Of a stretch of 64,000 nucleotides of DNA, positions 11,355 to 22,846 are shown piece after piece (the stretch's first letter is position 1; each line of letters opens with the position of its first letter). Below the pieces are notes generated by a model. The model worked only from the letters and a program-made list of their open reading frames with translations, ran no database searches and was not told the DNA's origin. The DNA lies in assembly GCA_025738555.1 (NCBI GenBank), contig JAOVFP010000012.1, positions 1,302,001 to 1,366,000 of the forward strand, read 5' to 3'. A program made the position numbers and the translations under genes. This DNA comes from Cyathus striatus (Eukaryota; Basidiomycota; Agaricomycetes; Agaricales; Nidulariaceae).

Positions 11355-12686
11355 TCAATCCAACAGCCCTACGAGTCGTCTTGCAAAAGGAATGAGCAAA
11401 TTTCTCGACTTTCTCAGCAACCCCGTCGTAACCCAGCTTCCGAACGACCAGCCACCAAGAAGACCGATATACGATGAGCCGCCATTCTATTCCGTGCCAT
11501 TAATATTTTGTTCACCTTAAGTTAAATTTCATGGTTGGAACGCACCTTCCCGTTGGTAAGCACAAGAATCTCATAACTCCCTCTATACTCTCTGAACCCT
11601 TTATCTATCCCTTCAAGAAAACACGAGATGTTGTTTGCGACGATAGCAGCTTGGTCGTGCACCTTTCCCGCCTGTTTCTGCTCAGGATAGTTGATGATAT
11701 CTCCTAGTGCGAATATGTCCCGGTGGTCTGAGAGCTGGAGGTGCGGAGTGACGCGTACGTGACCTGAAGATGTGAGTGTTTTGGGATCGAGAAGGTGGAG
11801 GATTCGTGTGTTAGGCTGGGAGCCGTTGCATTGAATCTATTTAGCTGTTGACTACCGATGCATAGGAAGGAAGAACGACAGACATACGACAAGGTCAGCA
11901 GTCACCTCCTTTCCACTTCTGCATGTAACACTTGTCTTGGTAAAGCTTTCAACTACGTCTCCTAGCATGAACCCCACCCCTCGGGCACGAAGATCACTTT
12001 CAACCATATCCCGAAACTTGGCTGGGTATGTGCTATTTAACATTTTATGGCCGGCATGGATGATTGTTATTTCAGTTTCCTACAGTCTACTAGTTTGTCA
12101 ACGTATGATACATGGGTATTAATACATACTGGATATGCATCCTTTACCTCCCCAGCGTACTCTGCTTTCTTTAGTCAACATCCTCACCAAAACTGGATTA
12201 CGCACCAATAGCAACAGCACCCCCGCCAACCAAAACTATCCTTCTCGCTGTTTTTACTGCTTCCCTCCGTTCTCGAATCTGTGTCTCCATCTCCTCGAGT
12301 GTATTTCCGAACGAAAACGGACCCTGCCGTATAGATCCCATAGCAAGCACTAAAACATCAAAACATATTTCTTCCCCAGTCTTCAATACTACCTTCCCTC
12401 CCACTTCCATATCTTCATTCTTTCGAATAGAACAAACTTCACCCACAACAACCTTTCCCATTCCCTCTTTGAACATCTTATCATAAGGTAAATACGCTCT
12501 CCCCTCAATCTCCGAGTCGTACTTTGTCACGATGCGTACCATAGCGGGGTACCATATCGAGAACGGCCGCGTGTTGATTAGGACCACAGTATACTTTTCG
12601 GGGTTAAGCTGAGAGGAGAGGCGTTTAGAGAGTGAGATCCCGGCGTGTCCGCCTCCAAGAATTAGGATTGTTTTCCTTTGGGCCAT
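11355..12686 (-). CDS. AIF-like FAD/NAD(P)H oxidoreductase
   Basis: Five exons read on the minus strand: 12206-12686, 12130-12161 (32 nt), 11888-12079, 11546-11836 and 11355-11486. They join in frame to 375 residues, the usual length for AIFM2/FSP1-type proteins. Seen: an N-terminal Rossmann loop (ILILGGGHAGISL, residues about 7-19), a central second dinucleotide loop (IVLVGGGAVAIEYAGE), the C-terminal FAD-binding ALGDIINYPEQKQ, then Y-I-G-L-L-G-G-W-S-F-G-S-W. This order is that of pyridine-nucleotide disulfide oxidoreductases of the AIF-like group. Inferred role: a flavoprotein passing electrons from NAD(P)H to a quinone or similar acceptor at a membrane. The GAE codons fall exactly on the first splice junction, which supports the model. 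No paralog in the window. Confidence 0.85.
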
Positions 12687-12807
12687 GTTGGGGGAGGGGG
12701 GTGGGTGCGAATGTGGATGATATACTATCGGGGGCCTCGGTTTGTAGTATCTAGTTGTTATATGTATGCATAGTAGAGATCTCGGCTACTCATCCGTGGC
12801 GCTTATT

Positions 12808-13190
12808 AGGGGAAATCAAACTTGCCCTCTTGGCAAAACGAAATGATTGATGGTCGAAACAAAACAACTTCCCACGGAAACAAAAGAGAGGACACGACGT
12901 CGTTTCGAGGCGATCTTGTTACGAGCGTTCTTAGTCGATATTGTGTCGGAGCTTGAAGTTGAAGTAAGCGACTGCTTGGCTCACCCGGACTCGGAGGTGC
13001 ACGCGTGAACTCCTTGACTCACTCGGAATCAACCCCAATCCCAGATAGAACTCCGCCAGAGCCATCAGTCATTTGTTTCGATACGATGTGGGGGTGTCAA
13101 ACCCCGGTCGGAACAAAACGAAGTTCCCACGCAACAAAAAAACTGCTTGGCACAACAAAACAGCCAAAACAGCCAAGTTTGATTTCCCCT
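12808..13190. mobile_element. 383-bp MITE with perfect 17-bp TIR and 3-bp TSD
   Basis: The ends AGGGGAAATCAAACTTG and CAAGTTTGATTTCCCCT are exact inverted copies. The flanks are ATT (12805-12807 and 13191-13193). The tandem-duplicated promoter region of the next MYND gene keeps the uninterrupted site at 15781-15800 (GGCGCTTATTGAAAGTAGTG), which proves insertion. A 3-bp TSD fits PIF/Harbinger- or CACTA-derived MITEs. No coding capacity. Confidence 0.85.
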
Positions 13191-13476
13191 ATTGAAAGTA
13201 CTTAGTATAAACTTTACATAAGATGAAGTCCATCGACATCGAGTTGGCTCTCTTTGGCTTGGATTCAAACTTATAGTCGCCGGTGTCCCGTTTACGTGGC
13301 CAATGATTAATGATTAACGAGTAATGATTCGTTGGCACTTGAAATTTTTTAAGTTGACAGTGCCAGCTGCTACATCGCCACTGGAAGTGGTCTGAGGTTC
13401 TTCCTTCCACTCTACCTCGTTCGTACATATGGTGCTACTCTTCTGCAAAAGTTTACTGACCTATAATGATAGAAAA

Positions 13477-15280
13477 ATGTTGTTGAACGAAAGTTTCGAA
13501 GCTTCACTCAGGGGGTCGCTTGTTCCCCGTGACCCGATGAATGTTTCGGTAGAAGAAGAGGCGAACGTACTGGACGTGATAGCAGCTCTTCGCAGGCTTT
13601 CAGATTATGTAGCTCACTACGAACTATACGAACACGTTACGCCTCTCAGATCGAATGATCTGAACAGATATTGGAAGGCCGGTCTTTTCAAGTGGTTTAC
13701 ATTCCTTTTCGACTACTACCATCCGGCACCAAATTCTAGCTACCCGTCTCGTTGGGAGGCTATCAGTTATGTGTCTTGCGTCTTCGCATATTCCATCAAC
13801 GAAAATACCCGACTTGTTTCATCCACTGCTGGAACTGCTCAATTCGCTACTCGTCTTTGGCTCACAACGGACTATGATTATGAGCGATCCCAATACTCAG
13901 TTTATTGTGGATGGTGGGCTCCATTCATAATGATTTTCGTCGACGGAACCGCCGGCGACATCAGCTTTCAGAAGAAAATCTACGATACAGAGGGTGTAAA
14001 GGGGAATGTTGATGCCATCGTATATTTAATACTGAAGCGCCTTAACTCCGGTACGGAAATAGAAAACTGTAGCCACCAGCAGTATTGCCACTTGGTGCGG
14101 ATGCTCTTCAATTTCGGTGCACTCAAACCATCTTCCGGATGGGTATACGTAAATCGCCTAGTTCGTATCACAACGCCAATACTCGATTCCATGGTGACTA
14201 ATACTCACCAATCTGACACTGTTGAGATTGACATTCTCGACGCTTGCCTACAGTACTTCAGTATCTTGTCTCTTTTACTGGACTCTGCTAATTCCATCGA
14301 GGCTGTGTGCGATTCCATCCGTTCTGGATTGATCACTAGTTTCCTCCATTTCAGCTCTCACCTTGACTCGTTGACAGAATACGACGATGAACATACAAGG
14401 TCTATGCAGAAGCCTATGATTGACCACACAATCCAAATCATTACCAAAACTCTTCCCAAATATATGGTGTATAGCTCGGTGCTATCGGCCTTGAAAAGTG
14501 TCATTACTTCAAATCAAATTCCTCAGACCATGATCGCACAGCAATGGCACACGTTCCTTCGTAGCCTGAACGGCAAGGTCAAGTATACGGAAAGTGATAT
14601 TCCCCGCCTTTCTTTCTGTGATAACGTGAAGGTTAGATCTCTGGATATGAATTTCTAAACAACTAATGGAATTACTTTTACTTTTATTAATAAAGCACGA
14701 TGCACGTTCTAATCCACAGGCAACTCTTCGGTGTTCTGGTTGCAAATCGGCGTGGTATTGCTCCGAGAAGTGTCAAAGAGAGAACTGGGTGGATACTCAT
14801 TATTATGTCTGTCATGCCTCACGTAAGTGTGTCGTTTGTGCTCTCGATCTACTACCTATCCAGTCTGACTCTACAGGTTCAGAAAAGTTGAATGATGTTT
14901 TTACACTTCGCAAACGAGATCAAAAATCTGCTTGCCGTTTCGCGATCCTGCATGTAAAAACGCATTGGGAAGATATTAAAGATATGGCTGACAAGGAATA
15001 TACAGGAATACCATTGTCGCGGTTGACTATTGTTATCAACTATATTGCAAACCCACATAAATTATATATCGAGGAGCAGAATCGCGCTGCTATGATTGCC
15101 GCGAAATATATTCCCAATGCAACAGTTATTCAATGCCATATTCCTCTTGGTAACCGCGAAGCAGTAATTACAATGGCAGGTGATGTTGACGATGCTGATC
15201 ATGTTGACGGCAAGGCTTGGATCACAGGGACGTCGTATACAACATATATACTAAAGGGTGCTAGTTCACATCAAAAGTAA
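13477..15280 (+). CDS. MYND-type zinc finger protein, copy 1
   Basis: Exons run to 14631, then 14696-14822 and 14877-15280, joined in frame to 561 residues from ATG 13477. An upstream in-frame ATG at 13429 is not conserved in copy 2, so I prefer 13477, which starts the conserved segment (M-L-L-N...SLVPRDPMN). The first 380 residues are alpha-helical with no known domain. The zinc finger spans the first intron: CDNVK-H, then CSGC, YC-SEKC and H-YYV-C. The usual fourth residue position (C-x4-C) is C-x4-H here. A C-terminal region of about 140 residues follows (LRKRDQK...VIQCHIPLG). MYND fingers normally mediate protein-protein contact; the target is unknown. Confidence 0.8.
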
Positions 15281-15419
15281 TTAGTGATTTACATCTGTAG
15301 TACATTCCCAATTGCGCCTAATATAAAACTTCAATTTTACGCATATAACTTGAAAGCAGTGAGTCTAAGCATCCATTCAAAAATCTGCCAGTACACGACA
15401 CCGAAAGTAAATCATTAGA

Positions 15420-15740
15420 CCCCCATCTAAACCCCATAGACAAACCGCACATTATCCTCTACAACCTTCATAACCCTCTCTGCATCCAAGCCCGCCCCCG
15501 CAGTATCGGCAACAAACTTCGCGGACCACAGGACCGTTCCTGTATGACGCAGCGGTAGCTTTTTGCCTTTGAGCTCGGGGAACTGGTCGTACAGGTTCGC
15601 GAGGGCTATGTAGGGCGTGTCTGTTTCTAGGAGAATGAGAAGAGGTGCATCTGGTGAAAAGGAGACTATGTTTTTGATTACTTGTATAGCATTGGCGTTT
15701 GTTGCGTGTTATTACACCTACGGGAAGAGGGACTCGGAAA
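15420..15740 (-). pseudogene. Truncated copy of the TatD gene 3' end
   Basis: Closely matches 17995-18300, the last exon of the TatD nuclease gene. It includes the segment for the L-L-E-T-D-A-P-Y region, which is decayed here. Only the 3' end is present, cut near the start of that exon. It marks the edge of the tandem duplication that copied the MYND gene with its neighbour's tail. Confidence 0.75.
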
Positions 15741-16049
15741 GTGATTCACATAGTAGTCTCGGCTACCCATCTGTCACGGTGGCGCTTATTGAAAGTAGTG
15801 AAAACCGTACATAAGACGAGGTCCACCGGCGTCAGGTCGGCTCTCTTTGGCTTAGATTGAGAATAGTCGCCGGTGTTCACGTTAATGTGGCCAATGATTA
15901 ATGATTCGTTGGCACTTAAAATTTTTTAGTTGGCAGTGCCAGCTGCCACATTGCCACTGGAAGCGGTCTGAAGTTCTTCCCGCCATTCTACCTCGTTCGT
16001 ACATGTGCCAGTTCTCTGCAAATGTTTACTGACCTATAATGATAGAAAA
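15741..16049. repeat. Duplicated MYND upstream region, empty MITE site
   Basis: Matches 12770-12807 plus 13191-13476 once the 383-bp MITE is removed. The pre-insertion ATT is at 15788-15790. Presumed to contain the MYND promoter; no clear TATA box seen. Confidence 0.7.
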
Positions 16050-17817
16050 ATGCTGTTGAACAAAAGTTACGAAGCTTCACTCAGAGGGTCGCTTGTTCCC
16101 CGTGACCCGATGAATATTTCGGTGGAAGACGAGGCAAACGTACTGGACGTGATAGCAGCTCTTCGCAAGCTTTCAGAAAATGTAGCTCAATACCAACAAT
16201 ACGACACTGTTCAGCCTCTCAGATCATTTGATATGAACAGATATTGGAGAGCTGGTCTTTTCATGTGGTTTACATTCCTCTTCGACTACTACCATCCGGC
16301 ACCAAATTCTAGCTACCCGTCTCGTTGGGAGACTATCAGTTATGTGTCTTGTGTCTTCACACATTTCATCAAGCAAAATACCCGACTTGTTTCATCTACT
16401 GCTGGAACTGCCCAATTCGCTGCTCGTCTTTGGCTCATAACGGACTATGACTATGAGCGCTCTCAATACTCAGTTTATTGTGGATGGTGGGCTCCATTCA
16501 TAATGATCTTCGAGGGAACCGACGATACCAGCTTTCAGAAGAAAATCCACGACACAGAGGCTGTAAAAGGGTATGACATGATAGATTTAATCCTGAAGCG
16601 CCTTAAATCCAGTATGGAAATAGAGAACTGTAGCCCCCAACAGTATTGCCACTTGGTGCGAATTCTCTTCAATTTCCGAGCAGTCAAACCAGCATCCGGA
16701 TTGGTATACGTAAATCGCCTAGCTAGTGCCATAACGCCAATCCTCAATTCCATGGTGATTAGTACTTACCAATCTGACACTGTTGAGATTAACATTCTCG
16801 ACGCTTGCCTACAGCACTTCAGTACCTTGTGCGTTGTACTGGAATCCGGTAATTCCATCGAGGCTGTGTGCAAGTCCATTCGTGCTGGGCTGATCACTAG
16901 TTTCATCCGCTTCAGTCCTCACCTCAAATTATTGATGGAGTACGATGATGAACGTGCAAGGATGATGCGCTGGAAGCCTATGATTGAACGCACAATCCAA
17001 ATTATTACCAAAGCTCTTCCAAAATATATGGTGTATAGCTCAGTGCTATCGGCCTTGAAGAATGTCATTACTATTTCAAATCAAATTCCTCAGACCATGG
17101 TCACAGAGCAATGGCACACGTTCCTTCATGGTCTGAACAGCAAGTTAGAATATACGGAAAGTGACATTCCCCGTCTTTCTTTTTGTGATAACGTGAAGGT
17201 TAGATCTCTTGATATGAATATTTTTAAACAGTTAATGAAATTACTTTGACTTTTATAAAGCACGATGCACATTCTAATCCAAAGGCAATTTTTCGGTGTT
17301 CTGGTTGCAAATCAGCATGGTACTGCTCTGAGAAGTGTCAAAGAGAGAACTGGGTGGATGTTCATCGTGATATCTGTCATGACTCACGTGAGTGTTTCGT
17401 TGTGCTCTCGATCTACTACCTATCCTGTCTGAGTCTACAGGTCCAGAAAAGTTAAATGATGTTGCAACACTTCGCAAACGAGATCAAAAATCTGCTTGCC
17501 GTTTCGCAATCCTGCATGTAAAAACGCAATGGGAAACTATCGAAGCTATGGTTGACAAGGACTATCCAGGAATACCATCGTCGCAGTTGACTATTGTTGT
17601 CGACTACATTGCGAATCCACGCAAATTATATATCGAAAAGCAGAACCGTGCAGCTATGACTGCTGCAAAATATATCCCCAATGTGACAGTTATACAATGC
17701 TATGTTTCTCTTGGTAATTGCGTAGGAGTAATTACAATGGCAGGCGATATTGACGATGCTGACCATGTTGACGGCAAGGCTTGGATCACCGGGAGTCCGG
17801 GACGTCTTAACATATAA
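16050..17817 (+). CDS. MYND-type zinc finger protein, copy 2
   Basis: Tandem duplicate of copy 1 with identical architecture: exons 16050-17198, 17261-17387 (127 nt) and 17441-17817, joined in frame to 550 residues. The finger reads CDNVK-H, CSGC, YC-SEKC, H-RDI-C. The codon at 16005 is GTG, not ATG, which argues for the start at 16050. Substitutions against copy 1 are scattered and do not break the frame, so both copies look maintained. The C-terminal domain is shorter, ending in GSPGRLNI. Confidence 0.8.
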
Positions 17818-18000
17818 CATAGTTAGTTCGCATCAAAAATAATTAGCGACTTACCTCTCCAGTACATTCCAACTGCGCCTAATATAAAAATTCCATTTTA
17901 GGCATGCAACTGAAATAGCAACGCGAATCTATGCATCCATTCAAAAATCTAGGTATGCACGCCAGGACACGACAATAAAGCAAATCAAATGAACCCCCCT

Positions 18001-19274
18001 CTAAACCCCATAGACGAACCGTGCATTCTCCTCTGCAACCTTCATAACCCTCTCCGCATCCCAGCCCTCCCCAGCAGCATCTGCAACAAACTTCGCCGTC
18101 CACGGGACCATCCCTGTATGACACAACGGTAGCTTTTTGCCTTTGAGCTCGGGGAGCTGGTCATACAGGTTCGCGGGGACCATGTAGGGTGCGTCCGTTT
18201 CTAGGAGAATGCGAAGAGGTGCGTCCGGTGAAGAGGAGACGATGTCTTTGATCACTTGTACGGTATTGGCGTTTGTTGCGTATGTTATAACGCCTACAGG
18301 AAAGGGTGAGAGGGGGAAGAGGAGAAGCGAGAAGAAAATAAACCTGTGATTCCGATGTATAGGTTTGGAAAGTGGTCTAGTAGTCTTTGTGCGAACTCTG
18401 GTGTATCGGTGAAACAATGTATATGAATCTATCCCATTTGTTAGCAATGCACCCGATCATCGAGCGATGAACAGACCTTATGTTCCTTCGGCACCTCTTC
18501 TTTCAGAATCGCCTCGGTATCCTCATCTGCTTCACGAGTGTGTATCGTGAGTGTCTTTCCTAGTTTCACGGCGTGGCGGAGCTGACGACGGAAAACGTCA
18601 CGTTGGATTTCGCGAGCGGAAAAGTCGTAGTGGTAGTCGAGCCCCATTTCGCCCCATGAGACGCAGCGCGGGTGTTTTATTGCTTCTAGAATGTCAGTTT
18701 CAACTTCATCGGTGTATTTGCTTGCGTCGTGACTGATCCTCGTGAGCGGTAGACGAGGAGAAGAAGGTATCAAAGAACTCACGGATGTACACCTAGATCA
18801 CTTGTTAGTTAGTGCCTTTCCGTGCTAATAAGTGATAGAAAGAGATATACCAATGGCAAACCAATACTCAACGCCACCCCATTTCTCCTTCTCCCCAGCA
18901 GAATCAGCAAATTCCCGCCACAACTTCTGCACCGGCGCCTCACACCATACATCTACAATAGCCTTCACGTCCCGTCCTTCATACATCCCTCTGATGAAAT
19001 CATACACATCTGTGTGCTTCCCCGCTTTATATCTCGTCTGGTAGAAGTTGAAAGTAGACGCAAGATGGGTGTGGGTGTCGATTATCCCGTGGGTCGTTGG
19101 TGGGGTCGGTAGGAGAAGGTACGACTCGTCGGGTGTGTTGGATTTCTTTTTTCCCATTGTGATGGGGGTTGTTGAGAATGTTTTAGTTTTGGATTGAAAG
19201 AGGGGGGTATTGGAAGAGGTTATATGGTGACTGAGGCGGAGGAGGCGATGAGATGGTCTGAGGAGATGGGACAT
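18001..19274 (-). CDS. TatD-type metal-dependent deoxyribonuclease
   Basis: Five exons: 18851-19274, 18783-18792 (10 nt), 18477-18732, 18344-18428 and 18001-18293. Frame is kept throughout, giving 355 residues from Met 19274. An in-frame upstream Met at 19397 would give 396, and Met in T-M-G-K-K-K would give about 317. Catalytic signatures are complete: IIDTHTHL (H-x-H metal site), GVHPHDAS, GEMGLDYHYDF, IHTREADED, HIHCFTDTPE and LLETDAPYM. The family is a TIM-barrel nuclease of DNA repair or degradation. The stretch R-L-L-R-L-S-H-H...T-F-S-T-T-P before MGKKK could be a mitochondrial presequence (inference). The 10-nt exon encodes most of G-V-H-P, part of the conserved motif. Confidence 0.88.
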
Positions 19275-19397
19275 GTAATGACTGAGCCACGGTGGGAGGC
19301 GAAGCGCGGATTCGGAAGCGGAGATTACGGTACCGCGGGAGTTGCCGGCCCGTCTCAGTCCAGTCATGTTCAACGAATAGGAAACGGTAATAAACAA

Positions 19398-21562
19398 AAC
19401 TTACTCTGGCTCTTGTAGATTATCATCTTTACATAGATTAGGGTCTAAGCAGCATGATTGTGCTTATATTTGAGCGTAAATTCCACCATGAACACCTTGT
19501 AAAACTCATATAAAGATAAGTATGTTAGTGTGTACCGGAACCGCATGCTTCGTATTTTCAACTTTGTGCTTAGGCGACCAACGTCCTGATGGAACGCCAC
19601 GCCCCTTCACGATAGCTTACGTAATCAACCAATATTACGTGGGAACCAAATGGGAGTGCGGGAAATACCAAGAAGAAACCATCAATTATCTGCTGTAAAA
19701 GTGAAGGTGGCACAAATAAATATGTTATACTACGCTGTATTAACGGAAAATGATAGAAAACAAGAGTACAGCAGTTTAACGGTGAGATTAAGGCTTAAAC
19801 AAGGCTTATAGTGCTGAAACACTACTAAAACAAATCCCTCCAAATTTCAGAAGAAAATCGCATGAGAACATACCTAAAACTTTCTATTCTCATATATACA
19901 TGTACTATACGTCATAATTTTATATCTAAATAATTTAAGTGCTGAGCGCTGAGCGTTGAATACAAGCTGAATATCGTGTTTCTCCTCTCCAGGCTCCCCG
20001 CACCAGCCAATCCAAATAGTAGCAAATAATGTCATGTGGTATTTGAGACCGATCAACATACCTCAGTTTCCCAGGGATCGCGCTGTGCTCTTTGTCTTCC
20101 TCCACCACATGTGTCGTCACTCTCTCGCATGAAGACACATTCCGCAACGACAGATTTATTTAAGTTAAGTGTTTATCTCGAATGTCGGCCTTCCTCTCAT
20201 TTGATGACAGAAAGAGAATGAAACCCCCCAACCTACTGCCAGGCCGATCATCGATACGCGCGCATTCAACGCTAAGCGGAACCACTCTCTCGTCTCAGCG
20301 CCCTTCCTCAACTGCATGAACGCTCAGCCAATAGTGAGGTTTGAAGGGTGGTAGTCGGTACAGGGTGGGTTGGGATGGTTGGAGTTGTAGGGGTTTTGGC
20401 TTACTGATAAGTGGGGACGAGGTGATAACTTGAAGGTAGGGACATGGTAGTGGGATCGACGTGTGGGTGGGTGTAGGTTGAGGTCAGATGATGTGGTGCA
20501 CCGCATATGTGCCGGATGGTGGTAGAGGTGTCATGAACGGAAGGAAATGAGGGACAAAGGAGAGTTGCAAGATAATATGGATAAGTTTGTAGGATGGATG
20601 AATCGTTGGTAGGGGCCTGTAATTATGGTAGCGCGTATTTACATGTACATACTTATAAAATCTAATAGTATATAATTATGTATATTATATGCACTTATAT
20701 CTATCCCCCCCAGCCCCTTGAAGGATGTGGTGTCTCGATTCTCGAATATCTGCAATTTATTCCACCATTAAGGTATGTACTACTTACTGTAAAAGTACTT
20801 CAGTTGATAAGATGGACGAGAGTTGAAACATTGACGGGACAATGGACCCATCACATGGTGAGAGTGAGACGTCGCTTAGCCTTGAGCCGAAAGAGGGAGG
20901 CATACGGTTTAGGAACACCGTAGTATGTGTGCAACACCGATTCCCGAGGTTGTCGGCCGCCACTGGAAAACGATAGAAGCTCTTTCCATTTGTTTTAGTT
21001 TACTTTGTTACTTTTATCTTCATTAAACAAAGGTTTGAAGAGTATCTCCCTCCTGTATTCCCAGAAATATTCGATATTTCAATTATCTTAATACTAAAAC
21101 AAAAGACTTATAAGTACTCTGGCGGCGGTATCGTAACTTTACCACTGGTAATTATAAATCCATCTGAGATGCTTTATAATAACGTATGGTGTATTGTTTG
21201 GTGTATGTTCTACAACATTCATCACCATACCGTCTAAGTAAAATACTCAAACAGTTGAGATGAATCACCTTCTATCTAGCTTTCACCAGCCCCACCGCCG
21301 GTATAAATTACTACTTTCCGTTGTTGTTATTATGAATAACGACTCGGTATAAGGATTTACAATGCCTAAGACATTCCATTGTAAAGTATACTAGCTCTAC
21401 TAGCGGCCTTATGACTTGTCTAATATGTAAAAACAAACACGGTTGCTTCGACCCCGGCGAGAAACATCGCCATACTGGTAGTGTCTAGACAAAGACATTA
21501 CAACACAATCGGAAAGTTTGTAGCGGAGCCTTATTGGAGTCGCACCTTTTCCGAATGTGAGG
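19398..21562. other. Long intergenic region, no supported gene
   Basis: About 2.1 kb of AT-rich DNA with short random frames only. I found no splice-consistent model, tRNA-like fold, or inverted-repeat ends. A G/T-rich stretch around 20340-20470 on the plus strand yields a pyrimidine-rich minus frame that I regard as compositional. Confidence 0.4.
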
Positions 21563-21570
21563 TATATAAA
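21563..21570 (+). promoter_or_regulatory. TATA box
   Basis: TATATAAA, 116 bases before the ATG at 21686, followed by a pyrimidine-rich leader (TACCTTTTTTTCAGTCCC). It supports a transcript start here. Confidence 0.5.
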
Positions 21571-21685
21571 GCTCTCCATCTCCAATACCTTTTTTTCAGT
21601 CCCTCGTCAAACCTCGCAATTTATACCGAGGCATAATATTCTCCTGCCTACTCCACTCTATTTACATCTTTTGCTATCAACCATA

Positions 21686-22229
21686 ATGCTCCCTCAGGCT
21701 ACCGCTCGTACGGCACTTCGAGTTGGGCGACTTACTACATCGCCACTGGCAACGTCACCTACTCGCTCGATGATGAGGGGGGCTAGCGGAGCAAGAGAAC
21801 AGGCTCTTGCTAGGACATCTTCCACCCAGCTGTCCCTACAGATTAGGCCGCTTAGAGGTCAGGCTCCTCAACAATGGTCACCGCCGCCTGCCCCAACTCT
21901 AAGGTCCATGTTATCAAGAGCGCAAGGAGACGGTGGTGCAAACTTGAAGAACGGGACAGAATTAGAACCGTGTCGTGGAGGTGTCGTTGACGATCTGGAA
22001 TTGCAGATTGTCAATTTCACTGTAAGTTCTTTGTAGCATTCTCTTTAAATTATAGACTTATTAAATAATATGGCAGGCATGTGAGGCACTTTGTGCATGC
22101 CAAAACCTGAAGCACTCATTACTCTTTCGGGATGTACCATTTTCGGATGGCGATTTGAGCCGCAGACTCGACGAAAAGCCGCTCGAGCTTATATTGCTCG
22201 CAACAAGAACAAGAATTTCATGGGTATGA
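21686..22229 (+). CDS. Hypothetical protein, two exons
   Basis: Exon 21686-22021 then 22077-22229, with a 55-bp GT-AG intron, gives 162 residues. The N terminus (MLPQATARTALRVGRL...) is rich in Ala, Arg, Thr and Ser and lacks acidic residues, which resembles a mitochondrial presequence. The second exon carries ACEALCACQNLKHSL with closely spaced cysteines. I recognise no domain. The TATA box upstream and the ATG context support transcription; the second exon's frame is the weak point. Confidence 0.35.
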
Positions 22230-22846
22230 GGAATGGAAAGAGCTGGCCATGGATTCTGGACAGCACATTGTCCGCCATGTCAAATGGTGACAGCTTTGTA
22301 TACCTGTGCTGTTCCAGTGACATTTTATACACTGTAATGCTTCTTAGTAGCTACTCAATAACATTCATTCTTCCGAATAAATTAACGTGTTCCCGACCCG
22401 CCACAACAACCAACAATCATGCTTGTAAAATGTCATAGTAGTACTGGTCTGCACTGTACAAAGCAGCATGTTATTCTGCGAATATAAAGAATGTATAAGA
22501 GATTTTTGAATTATTGTTCCACTTATGAACTGGAAGATTCAATGCTACCCATGAATATGTATCGCTTTTATGTTACAATTCCGTAGATACTTGTGACGGA
22601 ACTACACATTCAGTTCCGAGATCGAAGGTAAGTATTACGGAAATTGCCGGCGGTCAAATCGGAACTCGGGCCCGCAACTGATGTTACGCTATGACGTCGC
22701 TCGGTATACGGAATTCATTCAACTCAACCTTCCATGATGCTTGGTTGCTCTTAATTTCCTTCGATTCTCATTCCTATCCAGTAAAACTGAAACGTATGAT
22801 TACAAGACTCAGAGCATAAATATATGTAGATAGGTGCATGTATACT

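Noticed and set aside
13429..13476. Upstream in-frame ATG of MYND copy 1
   Set aside because: Not conserved: copy 2 has GTG at the equivalent place, and copy 3 starts near the later Met.
20324..20506. Minus-strand frame rich in His, Pro and Ser
   Set aside because: Compositional; no splice partners or recognisable motif.
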